This document shows positions 1 through 8,454 of a stretch of 64,000 nt of DNA, one piece after another. The DNA is from Pseudomonadales bacterium (GTDB lineage: Bacteria; Pseudomonadota; Gammaproteobacteria; Pseudomonadales; DC-out160): NCBI GenBank assembly GCA_019090455.1, contig JAHRWA010000104.1:62001-126000 (forward strand). The letters run 5' to 3'. Below the pieces are notes generated by a model. That model searched no databases. It was given only the letters and a program-made list of their open reading frames with translations, and had not been told where the DNA came from. The translations under genes were made by a program, and so were the position numbers. Every line of letters starts with the position of its first letter. Position 1 is the stretch's first letter.

Positions 1-918
<918 letters not shown>

Positions 919-964
919 TCATTTTACATTTTTAGTGGCCGAACTTAGAGGTCGGAGTTACCAA

Positions 965-1618
965 ATGGCGAAAATTGCATTAATTCTATCGGGGTGTGGT
1001 GTTTATGATGGGTCCGAAATCTATGAGACAACGCTCACCTTATTAGCATTGGATCGATTAGGAGCTGAGGTTCAGTGTATGGCGCCGAATGTTGAGCAAG
1101 CTAATGTGATTAATCATCTGACCGGAAATGAGATGACACACAGTCGTAATGTGTTGGTGGAGTCTGCTCGATTAGCTCGTGGGGAGATTATTGATTTGGG
1201 GGAGGCGAATCCTGAAAATTATGATGGTGTTATTGTTCCAGGTGGATTTGGGGTCGCTAAAAATTTGTCTGATTACGCCCTGGCGGGTGCGCGCATGAAA
1301 ATCAGCGAGAAAGTGGTGAATTTTGTGACGGCTATTCATCGCGCTAAAAAACCGGTTGGTTTGATTTGTATTGCGCCGACTCTTGCCCCCAAGCTCTTTG
1401 AAGGCGGTGTACGGTGTACGGTGGGGGATGATAAATTAACGGCGACGGCTATCAATACCATGGGAGGTATCCATGAGAATTGTACTGCTGATGAAATTGT
1501 TGTGGATGAAAAACGTCTGGTGGTATCGACGCCCGCCTATATGATCGGAGAGCGGATAAGTGAAGTTGCCGAGGGGATTGAAAAGCTAGTGGATGAGGTG
1601 CTGTATATGACTAAATAG
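965..1618 (+). CDS. elbB: isoprenoid biosynthesis glyoxalase ElbB (DJ-1/PfpI superfamily)
   Basis: The 217-residue length equals that of E. coli ElbB. This DJ-1/PfpI-fold protein has been linked to isoprenoid (lycopene) yield and has weak glyoxalase activity. The N-terminus reads AKIALILSGCGVYDGSEI, and the nucleophile-elbow cysteine is C135 in GLICIAP. An in-frame ATG at 854 would add 37 residues with no family counterpart. The start at 965 has GGAG just upstream and matches the family, so I prefer it. It is divergent from hemB, and its tail lies 47 bp from the convergent yheS with no clear hairpin between them. The physiological role is uncertain even in model organisms. Confidence 0.9.
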   Translation: MAKIALILSGCGVYDGSEIYETTLTLLALDRLGAEVQCMAPNVEQANVINHLTGNEMTHSRNVLVESARLARGEIIDLGEANPENYDGVIVPGGFGVAKNLSDYALAGARMKISEKVVNFVTAIHRAKKPVGLICIAPTLAPKLFEGGVRCTVGDDKLTATAINTMGGIHENCTADEIVVDEKRLVVSTPAYMIGERISEVAEGIEKLVDEVLYMTK

Positions 1619-1665
1619 TGGTTTCCATAATAATTGCTTTCAACAAATGTTGTCTTCATAGAAAG

Positions 1666-3594
1666 TTATTTATATAAGTCTTGGGTTTGCTTTAGTAGGT
1701 GCTCAAGTTCTTCCAGCTCTTCACCAACGGTTAACCACTGAGTTTCTACTTCCTCAAGTAACTGAGTATTATCCGTATTCTCTTGAATTAAGCTCGTGAG
1801 TTTTTCTTTATTTTCTTCTTGATAGAGAGAGGGTTCAGCCATCTCTTGCGCTAACTCGGTTCTACGTTGCTGTAATTTCAGCATTTTGTTTTCTGATTTT
1901 TTGAGTTGAGTCCGTAGCGGGTTTAGTTTCTTACGTTTGTCTGCCGCGAAGCGGCGGGCTTCTTTTTTATCTATAGGTTGGTTTGATGTGGCTGAGTCAG
2001 GGGATTGATCGTTGCTTTCTTGATTGCGAAAATGAGTCAACCAGCTGGCATATTCATCTAGATCGCCGTCAAATGCAGACACTTTACCGCTGGCGACAAC
2101 CAGCAGTTCATTTGTGGTGTTGCGCAGTAGATTCCTGTCATGGGTGACCACAATCAGAGCGCCTTCGAAGTCTTGCAGAGCAACGGTCAGCGCGTGGCGC
2201 ATCTCTAAATCTAAATGGTTGGTGGGCTCATCAAGAACTAATAAGTTGGGTCGCCTCCAAACAATGAGAGCCAGAGCCAGCCGGGCTTTTTCTCCACCCG
2301 AAAAAGGTGCGATGGGTTCAAAAACCATATCGCCATGAAAAGCGAACCCGCCGAGAAAATTTCGCAAGGATTGTTCTGTGGCGTCTGGCGAGATTCTTTG
2401 TAGATGAACCATGGGGCTGGCATGTTCGTCTAATTGTTCCAGCGTATGCTGACAAAAGTAACCGATCTGGCAGTGTTCTCCTTGCCACCTTTCACCTGAA
2501 ACGGGCGGCAATTCTCCTATTAGGGTTTTCAGTAAAGTAGACTTGCCTGCTCCATTGGGGCCGAGTAGACCAATTTGGCTATCAGATCGTAAATGTAAAT
2601 TAATGTCCGATACGATGATCTTTGAATCGTACCCTGCTTTTATTTTATCGAGCTTGATCAGGGGGTCGGATATCTTGTCTGCTTTTTCAAATCGAAAATG
2701 AAACGGAGAGTTGATGTGGGCGGGTGCAATTTTCTCTAGCCGATCCAATGCTTTAATACGGCTCTGTGCTTGTTTAGCTTTAGTGGCTTTTGCGCGGAAT
2801 CGTTCAATGAACTTATGCATGTGTGCGATTTCACGTTGCTGTTTATCAAATTCGGCTTGGTGCTGAGATAATCGGGCAGCGAGTTGTCCTTCGAATTGAC
2901 TGTAGTTGCCCTTGTAGTAATTTAATTGTTGCTGATCAATGTGAACGATATGTTGGACCGTTCCATCCAGAAATTCGCGATCGTGGGAGATGAGAACTAA
3001 TGTCCCTGAATACTGTTTTAACCATTGTTCCAGCCAGATGATGGCATCAATATCTAAGTGATTGGTGGGTTCATCTAATAACAATAAATCCGATCTGCAC
3101 ATTAGGGTCTTAGCGAGGTTTAATCTCATTCTCCACCCGCCTGAAAAACTATTGACGGGTAGATGGCATTGCTCAGAACTAAATCCAAGACCGTTCAATA
3201 ACTTCGCTGCACGAGAAGATGCGGTATAGCCATCTATGCTGTCTAGCTGTTCATGCAATGATGCTATTAAATTATGGTCAGAATCGTTTTCTGCTTTAGT
3301 GATACGCCCTTCGAGATGACGATATTCTTCGTCACCATCAATGGTGTAATCCAGCGCAGTTCGATCTAGCGCGGCGATCTCCTGAGCCATATGAGCGATT
3401 CGATAATGCTTAGGTAAACTAAATTCGCCTTGGTCTAAGGTGAGCTGGCCAAGAAAAAGAGAAAATAAGGATGATTTCCCAGAGCCGTTTTGGCCAATGA
3501 GACCGAGATTCCAACCGTGGTATAAGCTAAGGTTAGATTGTGAAAATAAGGGTTTTTTGCCTCTTTGTAGAGATGCATTCTTTAGTACGATCAT
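1666..3594 (-). CDS. yheS: ABC-F family ATPase YheS
   Basis: Soluble protein with two ABC domains and no membrane segments; 642 residues against about 637 for E. coli YheS. The first Walker A is GQNGSGKSS (34-42), followed by an SFSGGW signature and LLLLDEPTNHLD. The second is GPNGAGKST near residue 345, with PFSGGEKARL and a second DEPTNHLD. Between the domains is the ABC-F linker, and the C-terminus (about 530-642) is a charged coiled coil. ABC-F proteins act on ribosomes at the E site; YheS is thought to relieve stalling by particular nascent chains. It follows algP on the same strand, an order I recall from pseudomonads. Confidence 0.93.
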   Translation of the reverse strand: MIVLKNASLQRGKKPLFSQSNLSLYHGWNLGLIGQNGSGKSSLFSLFLGQLTLDQGEFSLPKHYRIAHMAQEIAALDRTALDYTIDGDEEYRHLEGRITKAENDSDHNLIASLHEQLDSIDGYTASSRAAKLLNGLGFSSEQCHLPVNSFSGGWRMRLNLAKTLMCRSDLLLLDEPTNHLDIDAIIWLEQWLKQYSGTLVLISHDREFLDGTVQHIVHIDQQQLNYYKGNYSQFEGQLAARLSQHQAEFDKQQREIAHMHKFIERFRAKATKAKQAQSRIKALDRLEKIAPAHINSPFHFRFEKADKISDPLIKLDKIKAGYDSKIIVSDINLHLRSDSQIGLLGPNGAGKSTLLKTLIGELPPVSGERWQGEHCQIGYFCQHTLEQLDEHASPMVHLQRISPDATEQSLRNFLGGFAFHGDMVFEPIAPFSGGEKARLALALIVWRRPNLLVLDEPTNHLDLEMRHALTVALQDFEGALIVVTHDRNLLRNTTNELLVVASGKVSAFDGDLDEYASWLTHFRNQESNDQSPDSATSNQPIDKKEARRFAADKRKKLNPLRTQLKKSENKMLKLQQRRTELAQEMAEPSLYQEENKEKLTSLIQENTDNTQLLEEVETQWLTVGEELEELEHLLKQTQDLYK

Positions 3595-3637
3595 TTTTGA
3601 AGTGTAGGCGGACCTGGACGATGAAGGGGAGGTAAGG

Positions 3638-3660
3638 GCGCACAGAAGGGCTCTGTGCGC
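3638..3660. other. perfect 8-bp hairpin between algP and yheS
   Basis: GCGCACAG (3638-3645) pairs with CTGTGCGC (3653-3660) across a 7-nt loop. In the direction of the flanking minus-strand genes it is not followed by a T-run, so it is not a classical terminator. On the plus strand it is followed by a short T-rich stretch. It may stabilise the algP mRNA 3' end or attenuate read-through into yheS. Confidence 0.55.
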
Positions 3661-3706
3661 TTTCGACTTTAGACTCTAGGCTTTATTAAGTTAAAGCAAA
3701 GAATAA

Positions 3707-4774
3707 TTACATGTCTGTCGCGGGATCGAAAATACTGCGCTGTGTCTCAGCATCACCATCGCTATCTGCATTGTCCGTTGATTCTGGCTCTATGCTGACA
3801 ACAGATGCGGGTGCTGAGGAGACTTCAACTAAAGGCTCTGGAGCAGACGCTACTGCAACTAAGGGCTCACTTGAAGAGACGTCCTTTGAATCAGTAGTGG
3901 GGGCGGGAGACTCTACTGACTTAAGCACAGGAGCATCCACTTTTTCTGGGGCCTTTGCTTCAACTACTGCTACCGTCTTTGCTGCTGCTTTCTTGGGCGT
4001 GGCTTTTTTCTTAGATGCGTTTTTTTTCTTCGCAGCGGGCTTTTTCTTAGCGATAGGTGCCTTCTTTCCAGCAGGCTTTTTCTTGGCAGCCGGTTTTTTC
4101 TTGTTAGCTAAGGCTTTCTTCTTTTCTGCCGTGGCTTTTTTCTTGGCGGCTTCTTTTGCTTTCTTTTCTGCTGCTTTCTTTTTTATTGCAGCGGCTTTTG
4201 CTTTTGCAGCGGCCTTCTTCTCTGCAAGTTTACGCTTTGCTGCCGCTTGCTTTTCTATGTCTGATCGTTTTTTGGCCGCTTCGCGTTCCTTTTTTGCGAT
4301 CTCTTTTGCTACTGTGCTAGCGGCTTTAGCAATGGCGGCTATATTTTTGACTTCCGTTTTGGCAGCAGAAACGACTTCTTTGGCGCTTTTTTCTGTGGCC
4401 TTCGCTTCCATTAGTGCTGCGCTGGCAACTTTGACATTGCTTGATGCTTTTGCAATTTGCTTAGTCGTTGCGGCAGTTTTCTTTGATTTCGCTTTAGCAT
4501 TGGCTTTAGCTAAAGCCTCTGTAGCAGCCTTTTGCTTTTTGGCTGCTGAAGCTGCCTTTTTAGCGGCGCTAGTCGCTGCTTTGTCGGCAACGGTTACGGC
4601 TTTCGTACGTGCAGCGTCAAGCTTTACCTGGAGAATGCCAATTTCTTTATTGAGCTTGGCTATAGGGTCAACTGCTTTCTTGGCTGCAGGCTTCTTGGCC
4701 GGTGATTTCTTTACTAATTTCTTTATTGCTTTCTTTGCTGCTTTCTTAGCAGGTGCCTTTTTCTTTCCTGGCAT
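3707..4774 (-). CDS. algP: AlgP-like Lys/Ala-rich histone H1-like protein
   Basis: 355 residues of very low complexity. The N-terminus is KKAPAKKAAKK-type. Residues about 35-80 are coiled-coil-like (LNKEIGILQVKLDAA), followed by long Ala/Lys stretches with repeated KKPAAKK/KKATAEKK units to about residue 265. The tail is acidic and Ser/Glu/Val-rich, ending SIFDPATDM. Pseudomonas AlgP (AlgR3), which has KPAA repeats and was implicated in alginate gene control, has the same make-up and neighbours (FKBP, rsd/algQ, yheS). GAGGAAA precedes the ATG. It probably binds DNA non-specifically through the basic part. The repeats are prone to slippage, so length may vary between strains. Membership is supported by composition and context rather than alignment. 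Confidence 0.75.
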   Translation of the reverse strand: MPGKKKAPAKKAAKKAIKKLVKKSPAKKPAAKKAVDPIAKLNKEIGILQVKLDAARTKAVTVADKAATSAAKKAASAAKKQKAATEALAKANAKAKSKKTAATTKQIAKASSNVKVASAALMEAKATEKSAKEVVSAAKTEVKNIAAIAKAASTVAKEIAKKEREAAKKRSDIEKQAAAKRKLAEKKAAAKAKAAAIKKKAAEKKAKEAAKKKATAEKKKALANKKKPAAKKKPAGKKAPIAKKKPAAKKKNASKKKATPKKAAAKTVAVVEAKAPEKVDAPVLKSVESPAPTTDSKDVSSSEPLVAVASAPEPLVEVSSAPASVVSIEPESTDNADSDGDAETQRSIFDPATDM

Positions 4775-5175
4775 CTTGGTTTCCTCAGCTATGGTTTTAC
4801 GGTTTGGGTTATACGGCTCGGGTTTGGTATTGGAACGATTTCGCTAGGCAATGTTATGGCTACGTAGTGGCATGGCCATATAACAATATCCTGATGTAAC
4901 TTAGCGGTAATATATTTATATCGGAATATAACTATAACTTCTTTTCACAAAATGAAAACAATCAGCGCGATATTATACGAGTTGCGGTTTTAAATGACAT
5001 ATTTTATTAGAATAATTCGACTTATTTTCAAGTTTTCATAAAATTAAAATTATAAAAGTGCAGCGAAGAGTGAGGCGTTGTTGGAGAAAGGGGATTCTTC
5101 GTGTGGCAAATGCTAGCCGTCAGGTCGTGCTAGTCTTCTATAATTAAAGGATTGAGTTTTGAAGGAGGTTTTTTA
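4775..5175. promoter_or_regulatory. AT-rich divergent intergenic region between algP and the FKBP gene
   Basis: 401 bp without a gene. It must hold the algP promoter on the minus strand and the FKBP promoter on the plus strand. A TATAAT hexamer at 5139-5144 lies 32 bp before the FKBP ATG, but its -35 match is poor. The middle (about 4900-5060) is strongly AT-rich. The algP-proximal part has loose repeats of a GGTTTGG-type unit (about 4800-4835). No RNA gene was recognised. Confidence 0.45.
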
Positions 5176-5895
5176 ATGAAAGCGTTAACGATTTTGAAAT
5201 GGGTATTTGTGTGTGTAACAGCGACTGCAACTTCAGGTGCTGTTGGCGAGAGAACCCTTTCTTATTCCACCAGCACATTCGAGTCGAGTAAAGAAAGAGT
5301 GAGTTATGCGATTGGTGTGCGTTATGGACAGGGTTTAAAGAGGCAAGTGGGTGAACTCGATCTTGAAATGTTTTTGCAAGGTTTAAAAGGTGGGCACGAG
5401 GGGGAAAAACTTCTATTGGAAGACAAGCAGATTGTTCAATTGATTACGAGATTTAAGCAAAAAAGAATCTCAAAAATGAATGCAGAGAACGATGCTAAGG
5501 CGAAAGAAAATAGAGTTGCTGGCAATCACTATCTTGAGAATAATCAGTCAAAGGATGGTGTTGTGACGATGGTGTCTGGTTTGCAATATAAGGTACTAAA
5601 AAAGGGTACGGGGTCGGTGCCAACGCTGACGGATACTGTGAGGGTGCATTATCACGGTACGTTGATTGATGGTGTGGTATTTGACAGCTCAGTAAATCGA
5701 GGAGAATCAATTACTTTTAGGGTAGATGGTGTTATTGAGGGTTGGACGGAAGCGTTGCAATTAATGAAGCCTGGAGCCAAATGGCAATTGTATATCCCAT
5801 CTGAGTTAGCGTATGGCGAGACGGGTACGTCGGGATCAATTGGGCCAAACTCGGCTCTGATATTTGAAGTTGAGCTAATTGCTATTGAATCTTAA
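5176..5895 (+). CDS. FKBP-type peptidyl-prolyl cis-trans isomerase, exported, Mip/FkpA-like
   Basis: Catalyses proline cis-trans isomerisation on exported proteins. It has an N-terminal hydrophobic signal (LTILKWVFVCVTATATSGA). Residues about 35-110 form a helical FKBP_N dimerisation region (SYAIGVRYGQGL...FLQGLKGG). The C-terminal FKBP domain spans about 134-239, with VRVHYHGTL, VFDSS, GWTEALQLMKPGAKW and IPSELAYGE. An ATG at 5152 is possible, but the one at 5176 follows AAGGAGG with correct spacing and begins the signal peptide. The neighbours algP and rsd fit the pseudomonad order in which an FKBP gene sits between algP and algQ. The last codons are partly duplicated just downstream. Confidence 0.9.
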   Translation: MKALTILKWVFVCVTATATSGAVGERTLSYSTSTFESSKERVSYAIGVRYGQGLKRQVGELDLEMFLQGLKGGHEGEKLLLEDKQIVQLITRFKQKRISKMNAENDAKAKENRVAGNHYLENNQSKDGVVTMVSGLQYKVLKKGTGSVPTLTDTVRVHYHGTLIDGVVFDSSVNRGESITFRVDGVIEGWTEALQLMKPGAKWQLYIPSELAYGETGTSGSIGPNSALIFEVELIAIES

Positions 5896-5956
5896 GCTTA
5901 TGGCTATTGAACTTTAAAATGGCTGCTTACTTTTGAATAATGCTTACTTTTGAATA
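5881..5956. repeat. duplicated 3' ends between convergent FKBP and WD40 genes
   Basis: Two separate direct repeats. GCTATTGAATCTT (5881-5893, the last FKBP codons) recurs as GCTATTGAACTT at 5903-5914. TGCTTACTTTTGAATA occurs at 5924-5939 and again at 5941-5956 (period 17), the second copy overlapping the stop and last codons of the WD40 gene. Both convergent genes therefore have a copy of their own tail in the spacer. Confidence 0.85.
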
Positions 5957-6978
5957 TAGGTAAATTCGAAGCTTGATCCATTTGAGGACGTTGCAAGTAT
6001 TCGATTATTTCTCTGGCTTTGACCTGTTTGATTTAAGTCTGTTTGATCCGATTGGGTTTGGCGGAATTCAACTGCCAGAATTCTTGCGCCGGCTGGTTTC
6101 CACATGGAGCGTTTCGGAGCGGTCCATTTGGCTAACCTAGTTTTGCTTTCAATGTCCCAAAGCGTAATTTCCCTCGCTGTGTTACCCACAAGTATGCGGC
6201 TTTCATCTGCGGAAAAGCTCACAGCAGATAGGGAAGCGCTTCGCCCACCAATTGTCATTACACGTTCATTGCTTTGTGTATTCCATACATTCCCCGCGCT
6301 ATGTTGTCCCGAAGTTATTGCCCATTGCCCATTGCTAGATAAATTAACGTAATTCACCAAATTGTCGTGGCCCCAGCTTTGCAATAAATGACCGTCGTTG
6401 AGGCGCCATAATTTTGCTGTTTTATCGTCGGAGCCGGTTAAGCCAATTGTGCCATCGGTGCTGATGGCAACAGCTCGAATACTGTCTTCGTGAGATACCG
6501 TTGCTAATATGCCGCCTCTTTGGACATCAATGTAGATTGCTTGGAAGTTTTTCATGCCAATGAAAATGAATAATCCATTTTCTGACAAGGCAATGGATAA
6601 AATATCAGAAGGTGTATTCCAAAACCCCACGGATTTTCCTGTTTTGGTGGACCAGAGTACAAGTCGACGATCGTCGGCAGTGACTGCGAATTTTCCATCT
6701 GTAGATAAAGCGACATCGACCAGGTTCGTGTAGCTACCTTTTGAAATATTCCAGTTATATATCCTTTCGCCGTCGGAAAGGCGCCAAAGGCTGCCACCGT
6801 GGTGAATAGAAGCAATTAACGAGTATCCATTTGATGAGAGGTCTGCGGCATATAATCCCTGTTGAGCTTGTTCCCATGTTTTCGTGGGGCTTTCGCTGCA
6901 GCCAACAATGCTGAAAAAAAAGCATATTGCTGACAAAGCACGTGGTAGTAGTGTCACTATATCTTCCAATATTTTCAT
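5944..6978 (-). CDS. WD40-repeat lipoprotein
   Basis: 344 residues. The N-terminus is a hydrophobic helix ending in a lipobox-like FSIVGC (C27), so it is probably a lipoprotein facing the periplasm. The rest is WD40-type beta-propeller blades, visible as repeated GxxxL/I-x-TxSxDxxxxLW units (LWRLSDGE, LVLWSTKTG, IGLTGSDDKTAKLW, ITLWDIESK); I count about six or seven. It is presumably a scaffold for protein contacts; no enzyme motif is seen. The C-terminal stretch rich in Thr/Gln/Asn (TQSDQTDLNQTGQSQ) is made of imperfect in-frame repeats. It lies between FKBP and rsd, and its partner is unknown. Confidence 0.8.
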   Translation of the reverse strand: MKILEDIVTLLPRALSAICFFFSIVGCSESPTKTWEQAQQGLYAADLSSNGYSLIASIHHGGSLWRLSDGERIYNWNISKGSYTNLVDVALSTDGKFAVTADDRRLVLWSTKTGKSVGFWNTPSDILSIALSENGLFIFIGMKNFQAIYIDVQRGGILATVSHEDSIRAVAISTDGTIGLTGSDDKTAKLWRLNDGHLLQSWGHDNLVNYVNLSSNGQWAITSGQHSAGNVWNTQSNERVMTIGGRSASLSAVSFSADESRILVGNTAREITLWDIESKTRLAKWTAPKRSMWKPAGARILAVEFRQTQSDQTDLNQTGQSQRNNRILATSSNGSSFEFTYIQK

Positions 6979-7002
6979 ACGGTTATTTAGTTTGTCTGAT
7001 CT

Positions 7003-7038
7003 TGAGGTTGATGCTGAGGTCGATGTTGAGGTGATTAT
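7003..7038. repeat. 12-bp tandem array upstream of the WD40 lipoprotein gene
   Basis: Three consecutive 12-bp units: TGAGGTTGATGC (7003-7014), TGAGGTCGATGT (7015-7026) and the more diverged TGAGGTGATTAT (7027-7038). The array ends about 25 bp before the start codon of the minus-strand lipoprotein gene, within its 5' leader or promoter. Confidence 0.75.
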
Positions 7039-7083
7039 AGCTTAGCTGAAATTGAGGGGTTCGGGAGTTTCGGTTAGAGAAAC

Positions 7084-7109
7084 ATAAGGAGCCGCAGGGG
7101 GCTCCTTAT
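7084..7109 (-). terminator. probable terminator downstream of rsd
   Basis: A perfect 10-bp stem, ATAAGGAGCC (7084-7093) with GGCTCCTTAT (7100-7109), around a 6-nt loop. It lies 73 bp beyond the rsd stop. On the minus strand it is followed by a moderately T-rich stretch (TGTTTCTC), not a clean T-run. Confidence 0.65.
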
Positions 7110-7181
7110 CTCGTGCTGTTGTTGTGAAAGAAAGTTGTAAAAGAGTGCTGTAAAAAAATGTTAAAGACTTTTTGCTGGTGA

Positions 7182-7679
7182 TTAGGCTGTTGTTGTGGGA
7201 GAGGAGACGAGTTCTTTGTGACGCAGATGTAATACTTCTATTAACTGGTCTTCAAGCTCAAACCGCTCTTCCAATTTCTCACCCAAATGAGAGAGGTCCG
7301 TGGGTAAGCTGGACATCAACTTTTCACAGTGCTCGGCGGAGTCATATCTGTCATTAAAATCGACTGCAGCATCTGTGGTGATTTGAATTTTTGGATAAAG
7401 TGACTTGGCCAAATCAGTGTTGTCGCCAAACTCTTCGGCTTCTGACATAAGTTCGTCATATATTTCAAAGTGGCCAGCGGATACGTAGTCGATAAGAACC
7501 TGGCAAAGCGCTTGAATTTTCACGCTGATAGGTGTGTTTTTGGGAGTGTATTCTTTTAGTCCATCCACAGCGCAGAGTAATAAAATAACTTCTTGACGTT
7601 CATGAAGCCATTTTTCCACTAATTTATCCACAGTGCCCCAATGATCTTTGATCGTATCTGTATCGTTGGTTTTTAACAT
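7182..7679 (-). CDS. rsd: Rsd/AlgQ family anti-sigma-70 regulator
   Basis: 165 residues, near the roughly 160 of E. coli Rsd and P. aeruginosa AlgQ. These bind region 4 of the housekeeping sigma factor and reduce its availability in stationary phase. The N-terminal signature is clear: HWGTVDKLVEKWLHERQEVILLLC. The rest is all-helical and acidic. A clean AAGGCGGG Shine-Dalgarno precedes the ATG. The position near algP and the FKBP gene supports the AlgQ assignment. Confidence 0.92.
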   Translation of the reverse strand: MLKTNDTDTIKDHWGTVDKLVEKWLHERQEVILLLCAVDGLKEYTPKNTPISVKIQALCQVLIDYVSAGHFEIYDELMSEAEEFGDNTDLAKSLYPKIQITTDAAVDFNDRYDSAEHCEKLMSSLPTDLSHLGEKLEERFELEDQLIEVLHLRHKELVSSPTTTA

Positions 7680-8046
7680 ATTCCCGCCTTACTTTTTTAT
7701 GTCGCTAATGTGTCATCAGTACGATGTCAAAACGAATGAGCTTAATATTATTAAGACAATGTCCAGAATAGGCCATGGAAAGCTTTTAGGGCAAGGGATA
7801 GATTAGATAATTAGTCATTAAATTGTTCTTACCCGATTGCGATTGTTAATTATTCCGTGATTATGTTCTTTTATATAACATATTGAATAGATTCGTAAAT
7901 CAGGGTTCAACCTGTGGCAGTCTGAATTCAATAATACTTTCTAGTTATTGATACGCAGCCTCTAATAAATAGAATTTATAACGACTCAGCAGAATCTATA
8001 AAAATGAAAATTGATAACGGAAATTGAACTCTAGTCCTAGCGCTAG
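7680..8046. promoter_or_regulatory. AT-rich rsd upstream region with a 7-1-7 palindrome
   Basis: 367 bp without a gene, between rsd and the RMF-like gene, both on the minus strand. CTTAATA-T-TATTAAG at 7741-7755 is a perfect 7-1-7 inverted repeat 62 bp before the rsd start codon, where an operator would sit. A second self-complementary stretch, CTAGCGCTAG (8037-8046), abuts the stop of the RMF-like gene. No T-tailed terminator was found. Confidence 0.45.
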
Positions 8047-8292
8047 CTAGGCAATTTGATGCCCACTTTTTTCTGCGCTTGAATCAGCGAGTTTGTCTTT
8101 TTCGCGATTAAGGCCATCTTGGTAGTGCTCATGACCATCATCGAAACCTGCTTCCCATGCAGCGGTGACAATTTCGACTTTATAGGGAGCGTGGCGTCTT
8201 TCTCCCGCTAAGCCATGCATAAATCCTTGTCGGTAGGCTTTATCAAGTGCTTCTACATTCCATTGATTGTCGGTGCTGGTCTTACTTTCCAT
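8047..8292 (-). CDS. RMF-like (ribosome modulation factor family) small protein
   Basis: 81 residues. The core AYRQGFMHGLAG...APYK...AAWEAGFDDG resembles the RMF pattern RGYQAGxxG...CPY...WLGGWREA, so I place it in or next to the family that dimerises 70S ribosomes in stationary phase. It differs from canonical RMF (about 55 residues): the Cys before PY is Ala, and a charged tail of about 25 residues follows. An in-frame ATG 75 bp upstream exists, but this start has GGAGA 5 nt before it and fits the expected N-terminus. Rsd next door is also a stationary-phase factor, which fits but does not prove the role. Confidence 0.6.
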   Translation of the reverse strand: MESKTSTDNQWNVEALDKAYRQGFMHGLAGERRHAPYKVEIVTAAWEAGFDDGHEHYQDGLNREKDKLADSSAEKSGHQIA

Positions 8293-8454
8293 GACACTCT
8301 CCAATTGAGAACGAATTCTTACAGAGATACGAGCAGGTTTCCTTTTCGAGTCAATTATATGTAGCACGGTTTTTTAGAATGTGCACGGGTATAGTTGATT
8401 TTATCAGGAGCGAGCTGTCAATTAAGCGGATTAGTCACTGCAGAAAGTCATCAT

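Noticed and set aside
3711-4847. Long plus-strand frame of 378 codons opposite algP
   Set aside because: It is a shadow: antisense to Lys/Ala codons gives Phe/Leu/Ala-rich sequence. It lacks a ribosome site and any family resemblance, while the minus-strand protein fits AlgP.
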